Below, piece by piece: positions 33,174-40,475 of a stretch of DNA of 44,055 nt; position 1 is the first letter of the stretch, and each line of letters begins with the position of its first letter. Origin of the DNA: Oscillospiraceae bacterium (lineage in GTDB: Bacteria > Bacillota > Clostridia > Oscillospirales > UBA929); assembly GCA_031254195.1 (NCBI GenBank), contig JAIRUW010000047.1, positions 1-44,055 of the forward strand, given 5' to 3'. The position numbers and the translations under genes are program-made. The notes under the pieces were generated by a model that worked only from the letters and a program-made list of their open reading frames with translations, had not been told where the DNA came from and did no database searches.

Positions 33174-34295
33174 ATGAGAAGCGATTATGTGCAGTTTCTG
33201 AAAGATTATTTGTCTGAAATCCTGCATTGCGAAACGTCATTGTTAGCCTTGCGTCATTTTGTAATTAATAATTCCTCTAAGATCAGTCGCGATATTGACC
33301 TTAATGATGAAGGGCTTAAGCAACTTTATGATCGTTATAGGTTTCTTTATCGTTATGATTTTAGTAGTAAAACTATCGAACAGATTGCCTCGGAGTACAA
33401 CAACATTCGCCATGATATGAGAAAACATGAAAACCTTATGTATAACTACAATGGAGAAGAGATTGAAATTGAATCTGTGAGATTTGTGAAATCTGTGAGA
33501 TGGATGTGCAGGAAATATGAAAGCCTAACAAAAATCGTCTGCTACGAGCAGTGTTATGAATGTTATGAACGTCTTAATAAACTTCAACGGATGGAATATG
33601 ATGGATATATTCCTCTACAGCTGAAAAAATCCATTCTCTTTCAAATGTTGTGTTTTAGGAAGGATCGAAAGAACCTCGATTTAGAGTTAACTCTGATTAA
33701 TTATGTCAATAACCTTATATCATTGAAGGAGGAGGACTTGTCTAGCTTGCTTTCCCTCAACATTATTGATAAGAGGTATCGAGATATTACTGCTGTATCA
33801 TCGATATTCGATTATATAGATTCTGGAATTACAATGTCCTTGATTCGAAATGGACCAGATCCTGGCGCATATTTTCTCTATAATGAAGATATTAGGGCCA
33901 ACAGGATTGTTGATGCGATTGAAGCTGGATTTACAAAAATACATAATCAACTTACTGCAATTCAAAAAAATCAATATACATTATGCAAGGTTATACAGGA
34001 TAGCAATAATATCTTACAAAGGATAGAGAGCGAATTAAATGAAGCAAATAAAGCGCTACAAGGCGTATCGAATGAGCTGAATGCTGCGAATTACACATTG
34101 CATGAGATTTCAAACCGACAGGGCATTACGAACGATTCGCTACAAGGAGTGTCATACGGGCTTATGCAAGGCAACATAACTAACGCTAATATTTCTTACT
34201 TTGCAGAAGAAACAGCAAGAAACTCAAGATTGCAAGTTGCCTCTTTGCGAGATAGATGGGGACGTTTGTTTACTAGTGATGGTGTTGGGATATAA
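33174..34295 (+). CDS. AT-rich orphan gene encoding a helical coiled-coil protein
   Basis: The 373-residue product is mostly helical. The N-terminal two thirds hold many Tyr, Arg and Asp residues and a cysteine cluster (CYEQCYECYERL near residue 125). The C-terminal part (about 245-345) is a heptad-like coiled coil with repeats of LQGVSxEL, NxAxYTL and LQGVSYGL. I recognise no family. GC content is near 30-35% in sampled stretches, against about 60% around it, and codon use is AT-rich, so it was probably acquired recently. It has its own promoter and GGAGG site and is followed by a terminator. No mobility gene is visible nearby. Confidence 0.8.
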   Translation: MRSDYVQFLKDYLSEILHCETSLLALRHFVINNSSKISRDIDLNDEGLKQLYDRYRFLYRYDFSSKTIEQIASEYNNIRHDMRKHENLMYNYNGEEIEIESVRFVKSVRWMCRKYESLTKIVCYEQCYECYERLNKLQRMEYDGYIPLQLKKSILFQMLCFRKDRKNLDLELTLINYVNNLISLKEEDLSSLLSLNIIDKRYRDITAVSSIFDYIDSGITMSLIRNGPDPGAYFLYNEDIRANRIVDAIEAGFTKIHNQLTAIQKNQYTLCKVIQDSNNILQRIESELNEANKALQGVSNELNAANYTLHEISNRQGITNDSLQGVSYGLMQGNITNANISYFAEETARNSRLQVASLRDRWGRLFTSDGVGI

Positions 34296-34420
34296 TTATT
34301 AGTTGATACATCATACCCAACTTTTGTCTCAAAATCACCTTCAATAATGCACTAAAACAAGACGAGAAAACTCTTTGCGCGTTGACTGGGGTCGTTTCCT
34401 TTCCCATTACCTTTCAAACT

Positions 34421-34454
34421 CGGGCGCAGTTCAAGTTGCGTGCCCGGTTTTTTT
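34421..34454 (+). terminator. Intrinsic terminator after the AT-rich orphan gene
   Basis: CGGGC...GCCCG stem extended by GCA/TGC with a bulge, then seven T residues (34448-34454). The 125 bases before it, from the stop of the orphan gene, show no gene. Confidence 0.7.
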
Positions 34455-34482
34455 GTGGTATAATGTCCCCATGGGACATTAT
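34436..34482 (+). promoter_or_regulatory. Promoter overlapping the terminator, with a palindromic operator
   Basis: TTGCGT (34436-34441), 17-bp spacer, TATAAT (34459-34464) with extended -10 TGTGG. A perfect 10-bp inverted repeat (arm ATAATGTCCC, 3-base centre) at 34460-34482 covers the -10 and start region, an ideal repressor site. It would drive the PMT-family gene with a leader of about 110 nt. Confidence 0.6.
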
Positions 34483-34494
34483 CAAATTCAATCA

Positions 34495-34542
34495 TATACC
34501 ATTTCGCATTCGCGAACCGGCGCTTTGCGCCTATGGTATAAT
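34495..34542 (+). promoter_or_regulatory. Second promoter before the PMT-family gene, with inverted repeat
   Basis: TATAAT (34537-34542) with extended -10 TATGG and no good -35. TATACCAT (34495-34502) is the inverted copy of ATGGTATA (34533-34540), and GGCGC-TTT-GCGCC sits between them. Start is predicted near 34549, about 30 nt before the TTG start codon. Confidence 0.5.
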
Positions 34543-34579
34543 GCTTCTGCTTAGGCAAATCGTATAAGGAGTGACTTAA

Positions 34580-36538
34580 TTGGCGATTTGGAGGATCGTC
34601 CCGTGGCTGATTGCGTCCGCGGCGATTATATATGTGCTGTTTTTCTTCTATATCTACTACCGGCTGGAGCGGGCGCGCCCGCTTTCGGCGGAGTGGATTG
34701 AGCGGCGTGATAAACCGCTCTTTTCGCTCAAGCGCAAAGGCTCTCTCACCAAAATAGACGCCCTGCCCATCCTGCTGATTACGGGGGTCTATGCCGTTAC
34801 GACCTTCCTCAATCTGGGCAATACCGTTTCCCCGCAGACCTTCCAACAGTTTGACAATACCCGCTCCCTTGTCATAGAGCTGCGCGAACCGGCGCGGGTG
34901 GAGCGGATATTCTATTTCACCGGGCTTTACCATGGCAGCAGGAAGCGGGCGTATACGCTGGAGTTCTCCTCCGACGGCGACAACTGGACGGAGCAATACA
35001 AGGAGTTCACCGACAAAGACGAAACGCGCCGTACCAGCGGCCTGTCGCAGGAGTATTCCGAGACTTTCCGCTGGCTGAACGCCAACCTGCTGGCAGATCA
35101 GCCGGACGATACACGCTATATCCGCGTCACGGCAATCTATACACCGCTGGAGCTGGGCGAGCTATCCATCATCGTCCATGACCCCAAAACGGGCGGGCCG
35201 CGTACCCTCTCCGCCGCCGAACTGTCCGTCCCCTCCGAGGCGGAAAGCCTGTTCGACGAGCCTCAAGCCGTGCCGGAGCGCTATGATGTGCTGAACTCCA
35301 GCCACTTTGACGAGATATACCACGCGCGGACGGCTTATGAGCACCTGCGCGGCATCTATCCCTATGAAAAGACCCACCCGCCGCTGGGCAAGCTAATCAC
35401 CGCGTCCGGCATCAGCCTGTTCGGCATGACGCCGTTCGGCTGGCGCTTCATGCCCGCGCTGTTCGGTGTGCTGATGCTCCCGCTACTCTACATTCTGCTA
35501 AAATGGATGTTCGGCAAGGTTTCGGTCGCCGTGTGCGGCACGCTGCTGTTTGCGTTCGACTTCATGCACTTCGTCCAGACGCGCATTTCTACCATCGACG
35601 TCTACGCCGTCTTCTTCATCCTCTGTATGTACCTGTTCATGTACCGCTATATCACCTCCGACCTAGACGGACCCTTTTGGAAAACGTCGTGGCCGCTCGT
35701 CCTCGCCGGGCTGTCCTTCGGGGTCGGCGCGGCGTCGAAATGGGTCTGTGTCTACGCCGGGGCGGGGCTGCTTGTCCTGTTTTTGATCTATCTGTTCCGC
35801 CGCGCCAACCATTACCGCCTGCTGGGACGCAGTTTTCTGCCCTTTTTCCTCGGGACGGGGCTGGTGGCGCTGTTTTCGTTCATTATTGTCCCAGGCGCCG
35901 TCTATATCGCCTGTTATATCCCCTACGTCACGCCCAACGCCCCGGACGGCGGCTTTGAAAACGCTCCGGCGTTCCTCAAGGCAGTGTGGGAAGCGTGCTG
36001 GAACAATCAGTCCTATATGTATAAATACCATGCCGATCTGGTGGCCGAGCACGCGTATGCCGCGCGGTGGTATGAGTGGCTTGTGGACTGGAAACCCATC
36101 CTCTATTACTGGAACCCCCTCCGGGACGAGGGGACGCGCGGTTCCCTCTGGGCGTTCACCAACCCGCTGACCACATGGGCGGGGCTGGGCGCCATCATCG
36201 TCTGCGGGATGGGGATCATCCTGCGGCGCAGCCACGCGGCGCTGTTCATCCTCATCGGCTACCTTTCCCAACTCCTGCCATGGACGCCCATTTCGCGCAT
36301 CACCTTCCCCTATCACTATTTCCCTTCGATGCTCTTTATCTGCATAGCCCTCGCCTATCTGTTCAACCGCATGGTTGAACGCAACCCGAAGCGGGGGACG
36401 CTGCATATGGTGACGTTCACCGTAATCGCGACGGCCTTGTTTGTGCTGTTCTACCCTGTGCTGACCGGGACGCAAATGCCCGAATGGTACCCACGCCATC
36501 TGCTTCAGTGGCTGCCCAATGGGAATTGGTTGATGTAG
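34580..36538 (+). CDS. PMT-family glycosyltransferase with an embedded discoidin-like domain
   Basis: The 652-residue product matches protein O-mannosyltransferases: a luminal-loop motif HFDEIYHARTAYEHL (about 237-251) with the catalytic DE pair, THPPLGK (about 260-266), then about nine membrane helices. It would transfer a sugar from a polyprenyl-phosphate donor to a protein or wall acceptor at the outer membrane face. Between TM1 (about 8-27) with TM2 (about 62-80) and the catalytic loop lies a beta domain (about 85-215, with VERIFYFTGLYHG, LEFSSDGDNWTEQ) like F5/8-type carbohydrate-binding domains. The start is TTG at 34580 after AAGGAG; GTG 34571 runs into a stop. Confidence 0.88.
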   Translation: MAIWRIVPWLIASAAIIYVLFFFYIYYRLERARPLSAEWIERRDKPLFSLKRKGSLTKIDALPILLITGVYAVTTFLNLGNTVSPQTFQQFDNTRSLVIELREPARVERIFYFTGLYHGSRKRAYTLEFSSDGDNWTEQYKEFTDKDETRRTSGLSQEYSETFRWLNANLLADQPDDTRYIRVTAIYTPLELGELSIIVHDPKTGGPRTLSAAELSVPSEAESLFDEPQAVPERYDVLNSSHFDEIYHARTAYEHLRGIYPYEKTHPPLGKLITASGISLFGMTPFGWRFMPALFGVLMLPLLYILLKWMFGKVSVAVCGTLLFAFDFMHFVQTRISTIDVYAVFFILCMYLFMYRYITSDLDGPFWKTSWPLVLAGLSFGVGAASKWVCVYAGAGLLVLFLIYLFRRANHYRLLGRSFLPFFLGTGLVALFSFIIVPGAVYIACYIPYVTPNAPDGGFENAPAFLKAVWEACWNNQSYMYKYHADLVAEHAYAARWYEWLVDWKPILYYWNPLRDEGTRGSLWAFTNPLTTWAGLGAIIVCGMGIILRRSHAALFILIGYLSQLLPWTPISRITFPYHYFPSMLFICIALAYLFNRMVERNPKRGTLHMVTFTVIATALFVLFYPVLTGTQMPEWYPRHLLQWLPNGNWLM

Positions 36539-36562
36539 GCTATATTTGCGGGGGTAAAACTC

Positions 36563-36676
36563 ATGGCACTATTTAATGCGGCCGTTGCCACCTGGAAGCA
36601 GATGAAGCGGAAACGGAGAGTGACCTCGCCGGAAAGTCTATTTGGGTGTTTCAAAGGAATTGCCATCAGCCCTTGA
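36563..36676 (+). CDS. Possible 37-residue peptide or antitoxin remnant
   Basis: ATG at 36563 opens a 37-codon frame ending in a TGA that overlaps the -35 box of antisense promoter 2. The ribosome binding site is weak (GGGGG). The segment SPESLFGCFKGIAI resembles the 'LFGxxKG' tail seen in some short antitoxin-like proteins, but the similarity is slight. It may be a decayed gene fragment. Confidence 0.2.
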   Translation: MALFNAAVATWKQMKRKRRVTSPESLFGCFKGIAISP

Positions 36677-36701
36677 CAAAAGGTGAAACACCATGTATGA
36701 T
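36673..36701 (+). promoter_or_regulatory. Promoter of antisense RNA 2
   Basis: TTGACA (36673-36678), 17-bp spacer and TATGAT (36696-36701). No protein gene with a ribosome binding site follows on this strand before 37003. Confidence 0.8.
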
Positions 36702-36707
36702 GTTAAT

Positions 36708-36792
36708 ATGAATGGAACTGCCGCTTTTAGCATGGCGGCTCAGTCCGAATTGCGAATTGAGACGCCTTACAGGTTAAGGCGTCTCGTAATTA
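36708..36792 (+). ncRNA. Predicted antisense antitoxin RNA 2
   Basis: The RNA should start near 36708 and end after the hairpin at 36759-36785. It contains a first hairpin (ACTG/CAGT plus GCCGC/GCGGC, 36717-36743). Its 3' end is antisense to the 3' end of the holin-like toxin gene on the other strand. Confidence 0.6.
36759..36785. terminator. Hairpin shared by toxin 2 and antisense RNA 2
   Basis: A perfect 11-bp stem (GAGACGCCTTA, loop CAGGT) directly downstream of the toxin stop codon. On the plus strand it is followed by a moderately T-rich stretch. Confidence 0.75.
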
Positions 36793-36879
36793 TTTGCTCT
36801 TACGGATTAAGACCGCACAGAGTGTAATAACCGCCACGATGAGCATACCAAAGGCAAAAAGCCCCTCATATGTAACCAT
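36790..36879 (-). CDS. 29-residue holin-like toxin, type I toxin-antitoxin module
   Basis: On the minus strand ATG at 36879 follows AAGGAG with 8-base spacing. The peptide starts MVTYEGLFAFGMLIVAVITL and ends LIRKSK. It matches the pattern of putative holin-like toxins (MxTYEAL..., one membrane helix, short basic C terminus), which are hydrophobic peptides of type I systems in Firmicutes. A promoter lies upstream, and a hairpin and opposing antisense promoter lie downstream. An in-frame ATG two codons earlier is an alternative start. It was found by reading the intergenic sequence, since it is far below usual gene-length limits. Confidence 0.82.
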   Translation of the reverse strand: MVTYEGLFAFGMLIVAVITLCAVLIRKSK

Positions 36880-36935
36880 GGGCATCACTCCTTATTGTGG
36901 AGTGACCAAGCCGCCAAGCGACAGTTCCGAGGAGC

Positions 36936-36964
36936 ATTATACAGCAAACATTTCCCATGCGCAA
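36936..36964 (-). promoter_or_regulatory. Promoter of the holin-like toxin gene
   Basis: On the minus strand TTGCGC (36964-36959), 17-bp spacer and TATAAT (36941-36936). The predicted leader is about 50 nt before the ATG. Confidence 0.7.
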
Positions 36965-37002
36965 GAAGAAAATCCATTTAATATCAACCGAGGAGCCGAT
37001 CT

Positions 37003-37764
37003 ATGTTTTTAGCCGACTACCACACCCACAGCACCTTCTCCTTTGACGGGAAAGACTGCATGGCTGATATGCTGGTTGCCGCGCAAGCGGCGGGGCTTGA
37101 TGAGCTTTGCGTCACCGACCATTGCGATATGGGACGGCAGGAATTCCCGGCGAAGGAGCGCTATGAAGCGTTTTGGGAAGCCCGCGCCGCCAATAAAACG
37201 GGCGTGAAGCTCTTGCTGGGAATCGAGCTGGGCGAGGCCATCCACGACATAGAGCGCGCCGAGGCTTCCGTTGCGGCCTGCCCGTATGACTTTATCATCG
37301 GCTCCCACCACGCCCTGCGCGGCGAGAGGGATTTCTACCATATCCGGGGCACCACGGAGGAGGAATTCCACCTCCTCCTCATACGGTATTTCGACGAATT
37401 GCTTGAGTTCGCGGAGTGGGGGCGTTTCGATGTGCTGGGGCACATTGACTACCCGCTGCGGTACTGCGGGCACACAATCAACCTGCTGCCGCGCTACGAA
37501 ACCGAGCTGCGGGCACTGTTTACGCTGATGGCCTCCAAAGGGCTGGGGATGGAAATGAACATGAGCAAGGGCGTCATGCCAGACCCCGCGCTTTTTGCGC
37601 TGTACCGCCAATGCGGCGGGGAGATTATAACGATTGGCTCCGACGCCCACAGCGCCGCCGCCGTGGGCGGGCATATCGCGGACGGCATAGAGATGTGCCG
37701 AAGGGCCGGGTTTGGGGCAGTCGCCGCGTTTGAGAGAAGGAAGGTGCGCTATGAGAAAATTTAG
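37003..37764 (+). CDS. PHP-domain phosphatase, histidinol-phosphatase type
   Basis: The 253-residue product has a PHP metal-dependent phosphoesterase domain: DYHTHSTFSFDG (about 4-15), CVTDHCDMG (about 36-44), the GSHHAL segment (about 105-110) and a C-terminal GSDAHSAAAVGGHI (about 212-225). These supply the metal ligands of HisK/HisJ-type histidinol-phosphatases. Other his genes are not visible, so another phosphate ester is possible. GAGGAG precedes the ATG. Its last 14 bases overlap the following lipoprotein gene. Confidence 0.87.
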   Translation: MFLADYHTHSTFSFDGKDCMADMLVAAQAAGLDELCVTDHCDMGRQEFPAKERYEAFWEARAANKTGVKLLLGIELGEAIHDIERAEASVAACPYDFIIGSHHALRGERDFYHIRGTTEEEFHLLLIRYFDELLEFAEWGRFDVLGHIDYPLRYCGHTINLLPRYETELRALFTLMASKGLGMEMNMSKGVMPDPALFALYRQCGGEIITIGSDAHSAAAVGGHIADGIEMCRRAGFGAVAAFERRKVRYEKI

Positions 37765-38611
37765 GAGCCTGACGGTGTTTTGCCTGCTTTTGCTCCTCTG
37801 CCTCTCCGCCTGTACAAGGGTGGAAGACCCGTCGCCGGATGGGCCGGACGAGCCGGAGCCGCCGCCTGTCACGGGAGAAGAGCCTGCCTTGCCCGTACCC
37901 TCCGACCCGCCCGGGAACACGGAGCCGCCGGAGGAGTACCCGACGCCCTCCCCGCCGCCCGTATACCCCAGCGTGGAGCTTGCCGCCGATTGGGCGGAAA
38001 ACGCGATTTCGGTGGAATGGACAGGCTATCAGGACACCATACAAAAAGGCGGTGAGACAGCGCTTACCGCGGACGGAGTCTTTCCTAAAACCGGCATCGC
38101 CGCCATCGACAGCTACTATCAAAACTGCCGTGACGATTTTCAGCGCCTATGCGAAAACCGCGCGGAGGAAGCCGTGGAGACTCCGTATTCGTATATATGT
38201 GACGCCGGTTTTCAGGTGGAGATAAATGCGGGCGGGATTTTCAGCGTTTCCCGTACGGTTTATCAATTTTTCGGAGGGGCGCGTGGGGGAACTGACGTCC
38301 ACTGCGAGACGTTTTTGGTCGCTTCGGGCAAGCTGCTCACCTTAGACGACTTCTTCACCGTGGGACGGGATCAATACACCGCGCGGCTTCTGGAAAGCGT
38401 CTACGCCACGATTGACGCGGAGCCGTACGCATACTGGCCCGACGCCAAGCAGATCGTCAATGACCTCTTCCCCTACGACACCTTCAGCATCACGAGAAAC
38501 GGCATTTCGCTCTTCTTCCCCGAGTACAACATCGCGCCGGGCGTCGCCGGTATCGTCCGCATAGATGTGCCGTGGGGCGCGGTGGCGGACATCTTCGTCC
38601 TGCCGGGGTAA
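37751..38611 (+). CDS. Lipoprotein with a DUF3298/RsiV-like domain
   Basis: The 286-residue product has a lipoprotein signal peptide (TVFCLLLLLCLSAC, cysteine near residue 20). A Pro/Glu-rich linker (about 22-75) follows, then a domain with the features of RsiV C-terminal (DUF3298) domains: YQNCRDDF, the GGARGGTDVHCETFLVASGKLLTLDDFF strand-turn region and a final NGISLFFPEYNIAPGVAGI. Such domains occur on anti-sigma factors and secreted lipoproteins, and some bind lysozyme. No anti-sigma helix is present, so it is an extracytoplasmic domain only. ATG at 37751 follows AGAAGGAAGG and overlaps the PHP gene. Confidence 0.78.
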   Translation: MRKFRSLTVFCLLLLLCLSACTRVEDPSPDGPDEPEPPPVTGEEPALPVPSDPPGNTEPPEEYPTPSPPPVYPSVELAADWAENAISVEWTGYQDTIQKGGETALTADGVFPKTGIAAIDSYYQNCRDDFQRLCENRAEEAVETPYSYICDAGFQVEINAGGIFSVSRTVYQFFGGARGGTDVHCETFLVASGKLLTLDDFFTVGRDQYTARLLESVYATIDAEPYAYWPDAKQIVNDLFPYDTFSITRNGISLFFPEYNIAPGVAGIVRIDVPWGAVADIFVLPG

Positions 38612-38655
38612 TGTGAGGTTGACGCGGTAAAAAACTCTTCCCTTTTTGCGTCCGT

Positions 38656-38666
38656 TATGGTACAAT
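38656..38666 (+). promoter_or_regulatory. Extended -10 promoter of the oad operon
   Basis: TATGG followed by TACAAT (38661-38666) with a poor -35 (TTCCCT). Start near 38673, about 37 nt before oadA. Confidence 0.5.
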
Positions 38667-38709
38667 ACTTTTTGAATGTGTAAATACAAGGAAAGGGCTG
38701 GTTCTTTCT

Positions 38710-40089
38710 ATGCCGAAGGTGCGAATTACCGAAACTGTGCTCCGCGACGCGGGGCAGTCCCTGATTGCCACCCGCTTGCCATACGCCAAGTTCGAGGGAG
38801 CCCTCGAAATGCTGGACAGAGCGGGGTATTATTCCCTTGAGTGCTGGGGCGGCGCTACATTTGACACCTGCCTGCGCTTCTTGGGCGAGGACCCGTGGAA
38901 ACGCTTGCGGGACATCAAAAAGCGCGTGACCAAAACCAAACTCCAAATGCTCCTGCGCGGGCAGAACCTTTTGGGCTATAAGCATTACCCGGACGACGTG
39001 GTGCGCAGGTTTGTCGAGCTGTCGGTCAAAAACGGCGTCGATATCATCCGCATCTTCGACGCCCTGAACGACGTGCGCAACCTCGAAGTGTCGGTCAAGG
39101 AGACGATCAAACACGGCGGCGACGCGCAGGTGACCATCTCCTACACCCAAAGCCCGGTACACAACGAAGCCACTTGGGCCAAGATGATCAAGCAGATCGA
39201 GGAAATGGGCGCCACCAGCATTGCCATCAAGGACATGGCGGGCATTCTCGCCCCCAAAGAGTGCTATGATTTTGTCAAGCTAATCAAAGAGAATACCAAG
39301 CTCCCTCTCCACCTGCACACCCATTCCACTACCGGCCTTGCTTTCATGACATACCTCAAAGGCGTCGAGGCGGGCGCCGACTGCATTGACACCGCCATCT
39401 CCTGCAGGTCGGGCGGCACCAGCCAGCCGGCCACCGAGACCCTCGTCCACGCCCTGGAGCAGTTCGGCTATGAGACTGGCCTCGACCGCGCCGTACTGAA
39501 GGAGATCAACGACTATTTCCGCCCCGTGCAGGAAGAATATATCAAGAACGGCCTGCTCGACCCCAAGGTGATGATGACCGACGCCGACGCCCTCACCTAC
39601 CAAATCCCCGGCGGGATGCTTTCCAACCTGATTAGCCAGCTCAAGCAGATGAACGCGATGGACAAGTTCTCCGCCGTTTTGGAGGAGACGCCCCGCGTCC
39701 GCGAGGATTTGGGCTACCCGCCGCTGGTCACGCCCACCAGCCAAATGGTCGGCGTGCAGGCTGTTAACAACGTCCTCGCCGGCGAACGCTACAAAAACGT
39801 CACAAAGGAAGTCACCGCCTATCTGCGCGGCGAGTACGGCCTGCCTCCGGGCAAGGTAAGCGAAGAGCTGATTCAAAAGGTACTGGGCGACGAGAAGCCC
39901 TGCACCGATCGCTTTGCCGCGACGCTGGCGGACGGTTTCGAGGCGGGCAAGAAGGAAATCGGCGCCAAGGCCCGCAGCGACGAGGATGTGCTGTCGTACA
40001 TCGTCTTCCCGCAGGTGTATGAGAAGTTCGTGGACGAACGCGAGGAGCGGGAGCGCAACCGCGTCCGCTACTCCATTGTGAAGGCGTAG
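38710..40089 (+). CDS. oadA: Oxaloacetate decarboxylase / pyruvate carboxylase-type carboxyltransferase subunit
   Basis: The 459-residue product is the carboxyltransferase (alpha) subunit that moves CO2 between oxaloacetate and biotin. The TIM barrel shows ETVLRDAGQSLIATR (about 8-22), the catalytic AIKDMAG lysine near residue 177, the HLHTHSTTG metal site near 200-208, and DTAISCRSGGTSQPATE near 226-242. The biotin domain found at the C terminus of many OadA proteins is absent; it is supplied by a separate gene two positions downstream. The usual metal-site RDAHQS reads RDAGQS here. The operon oadA-oadG-biotin carrier suggests a membrane Na+-pumping decarboxylase, but no beta subunit is in the window. 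Confidence 0.9.
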   Translation: MPKVRITETVLRDAGQSLIATRLPYAKFEGALEMLDRAGYYSLECWGGATFDTCLRFLGEDPWKRLRDIKKRVTKTKLQMLLRGQNLLGYKHYPDDVVRRFVELSVKNGVDIIRIFDALNDVRNLEVSVKETIKHGGDAQVTISYTQSPVHNEATWAKMIKQIEEMGATSIAIKDMAGILAPKECYDFVKLIKENTKLPLHLHTHSTTGLAFMTYLKGVEAGADCIDTAISCRSGGTSQPATETLVHALEQFGYETGLDRAVLKEINDYFRPVQEEYIKNGLLDPKVMMTDADALTYQIPGGMLSNLISQLKQMNAMDKFSAVLEETPRVREDLGYPPLVTPTSQMVGVQAVNNVLAGERYKNVTKEVTAYLRGEYGLPPGKVSEELIQKVLGDEKPCTDRFAATLADGFEAGKKEIGAKARSDEDVLSYIVFPQVYEKFVDEREERERNRVRYSIVKA

Positions 40090-40096
40090 GTGGGTT

Positions 40097-40462
40097 ATGT
40101 ATTTAACCGTGAATTTTGATGAGCCTGTCGTCCTGTCCGACGCGCTCACCCTCGCCATACTCGGCATCATCGGCGTCTTTATCGCGCTGATTGCGCTGAT
40201 GATGGTCGTCAAGGCCATTGGCGGCAGGAAACAAAAACAGAAAGAACCCGCAGCCGCGGAACCTATTGCCGCCGCGTCTCCGGCAGCCCCCGCGGCGGCC
40301 GTACCCAACGCGGGTAAGGTGGCGGCTCCCGGCTCGCAGGGGGAGATAGACCTATACAACGTGGACGACCACACCGCCGCGCTGCTGATGGCCATTGTAG
40401 CGGACGATTTGAAGGCGGAGCTAAACACACTGCGCTTCATCTCAATCCGTGAAGTAGGGTAA
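40097..40462 (+). CDS. OadG-like small membrane subunit
   Basis: The 121-residue product has one N-terminal transmembrane helix (ALTLAILGIIGVFIALIALMMVVKAI, about 18-43). An Ala/Pro-rich linker and a short C-terminal segment follow (EIDLYNVDDHTAALLMAIVADDL). OadG/gamma subunits have this topology and tether the alpha subunit to the membrane beta subunit. The final conserved segment is typical of OadG-type proteins in Firmicutes. The gap to oadA is 7 bases. Confidence 0.83.
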   Translation: MYLTVNFDEPVVLSDALTLAILGIIGVFIALIALMMVVKAIGGRKQKQKEPAAAEPIAAASPAAPAAAVPNAGKVAAPGSQGEIDLYNVDDHTAALLMAIVADDLKAELNTLRFISIREVG

Positions 40463-40475
40463 GGAGGACGAATCA

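Noticed and set aside
36794..37012. 72-codon frame on the plus strand covering the holin-like toxin locus
   Set aside because: It is antisense to the toxin gene and its ribosome binding site, has no start signal, and runs into the PHP gene.
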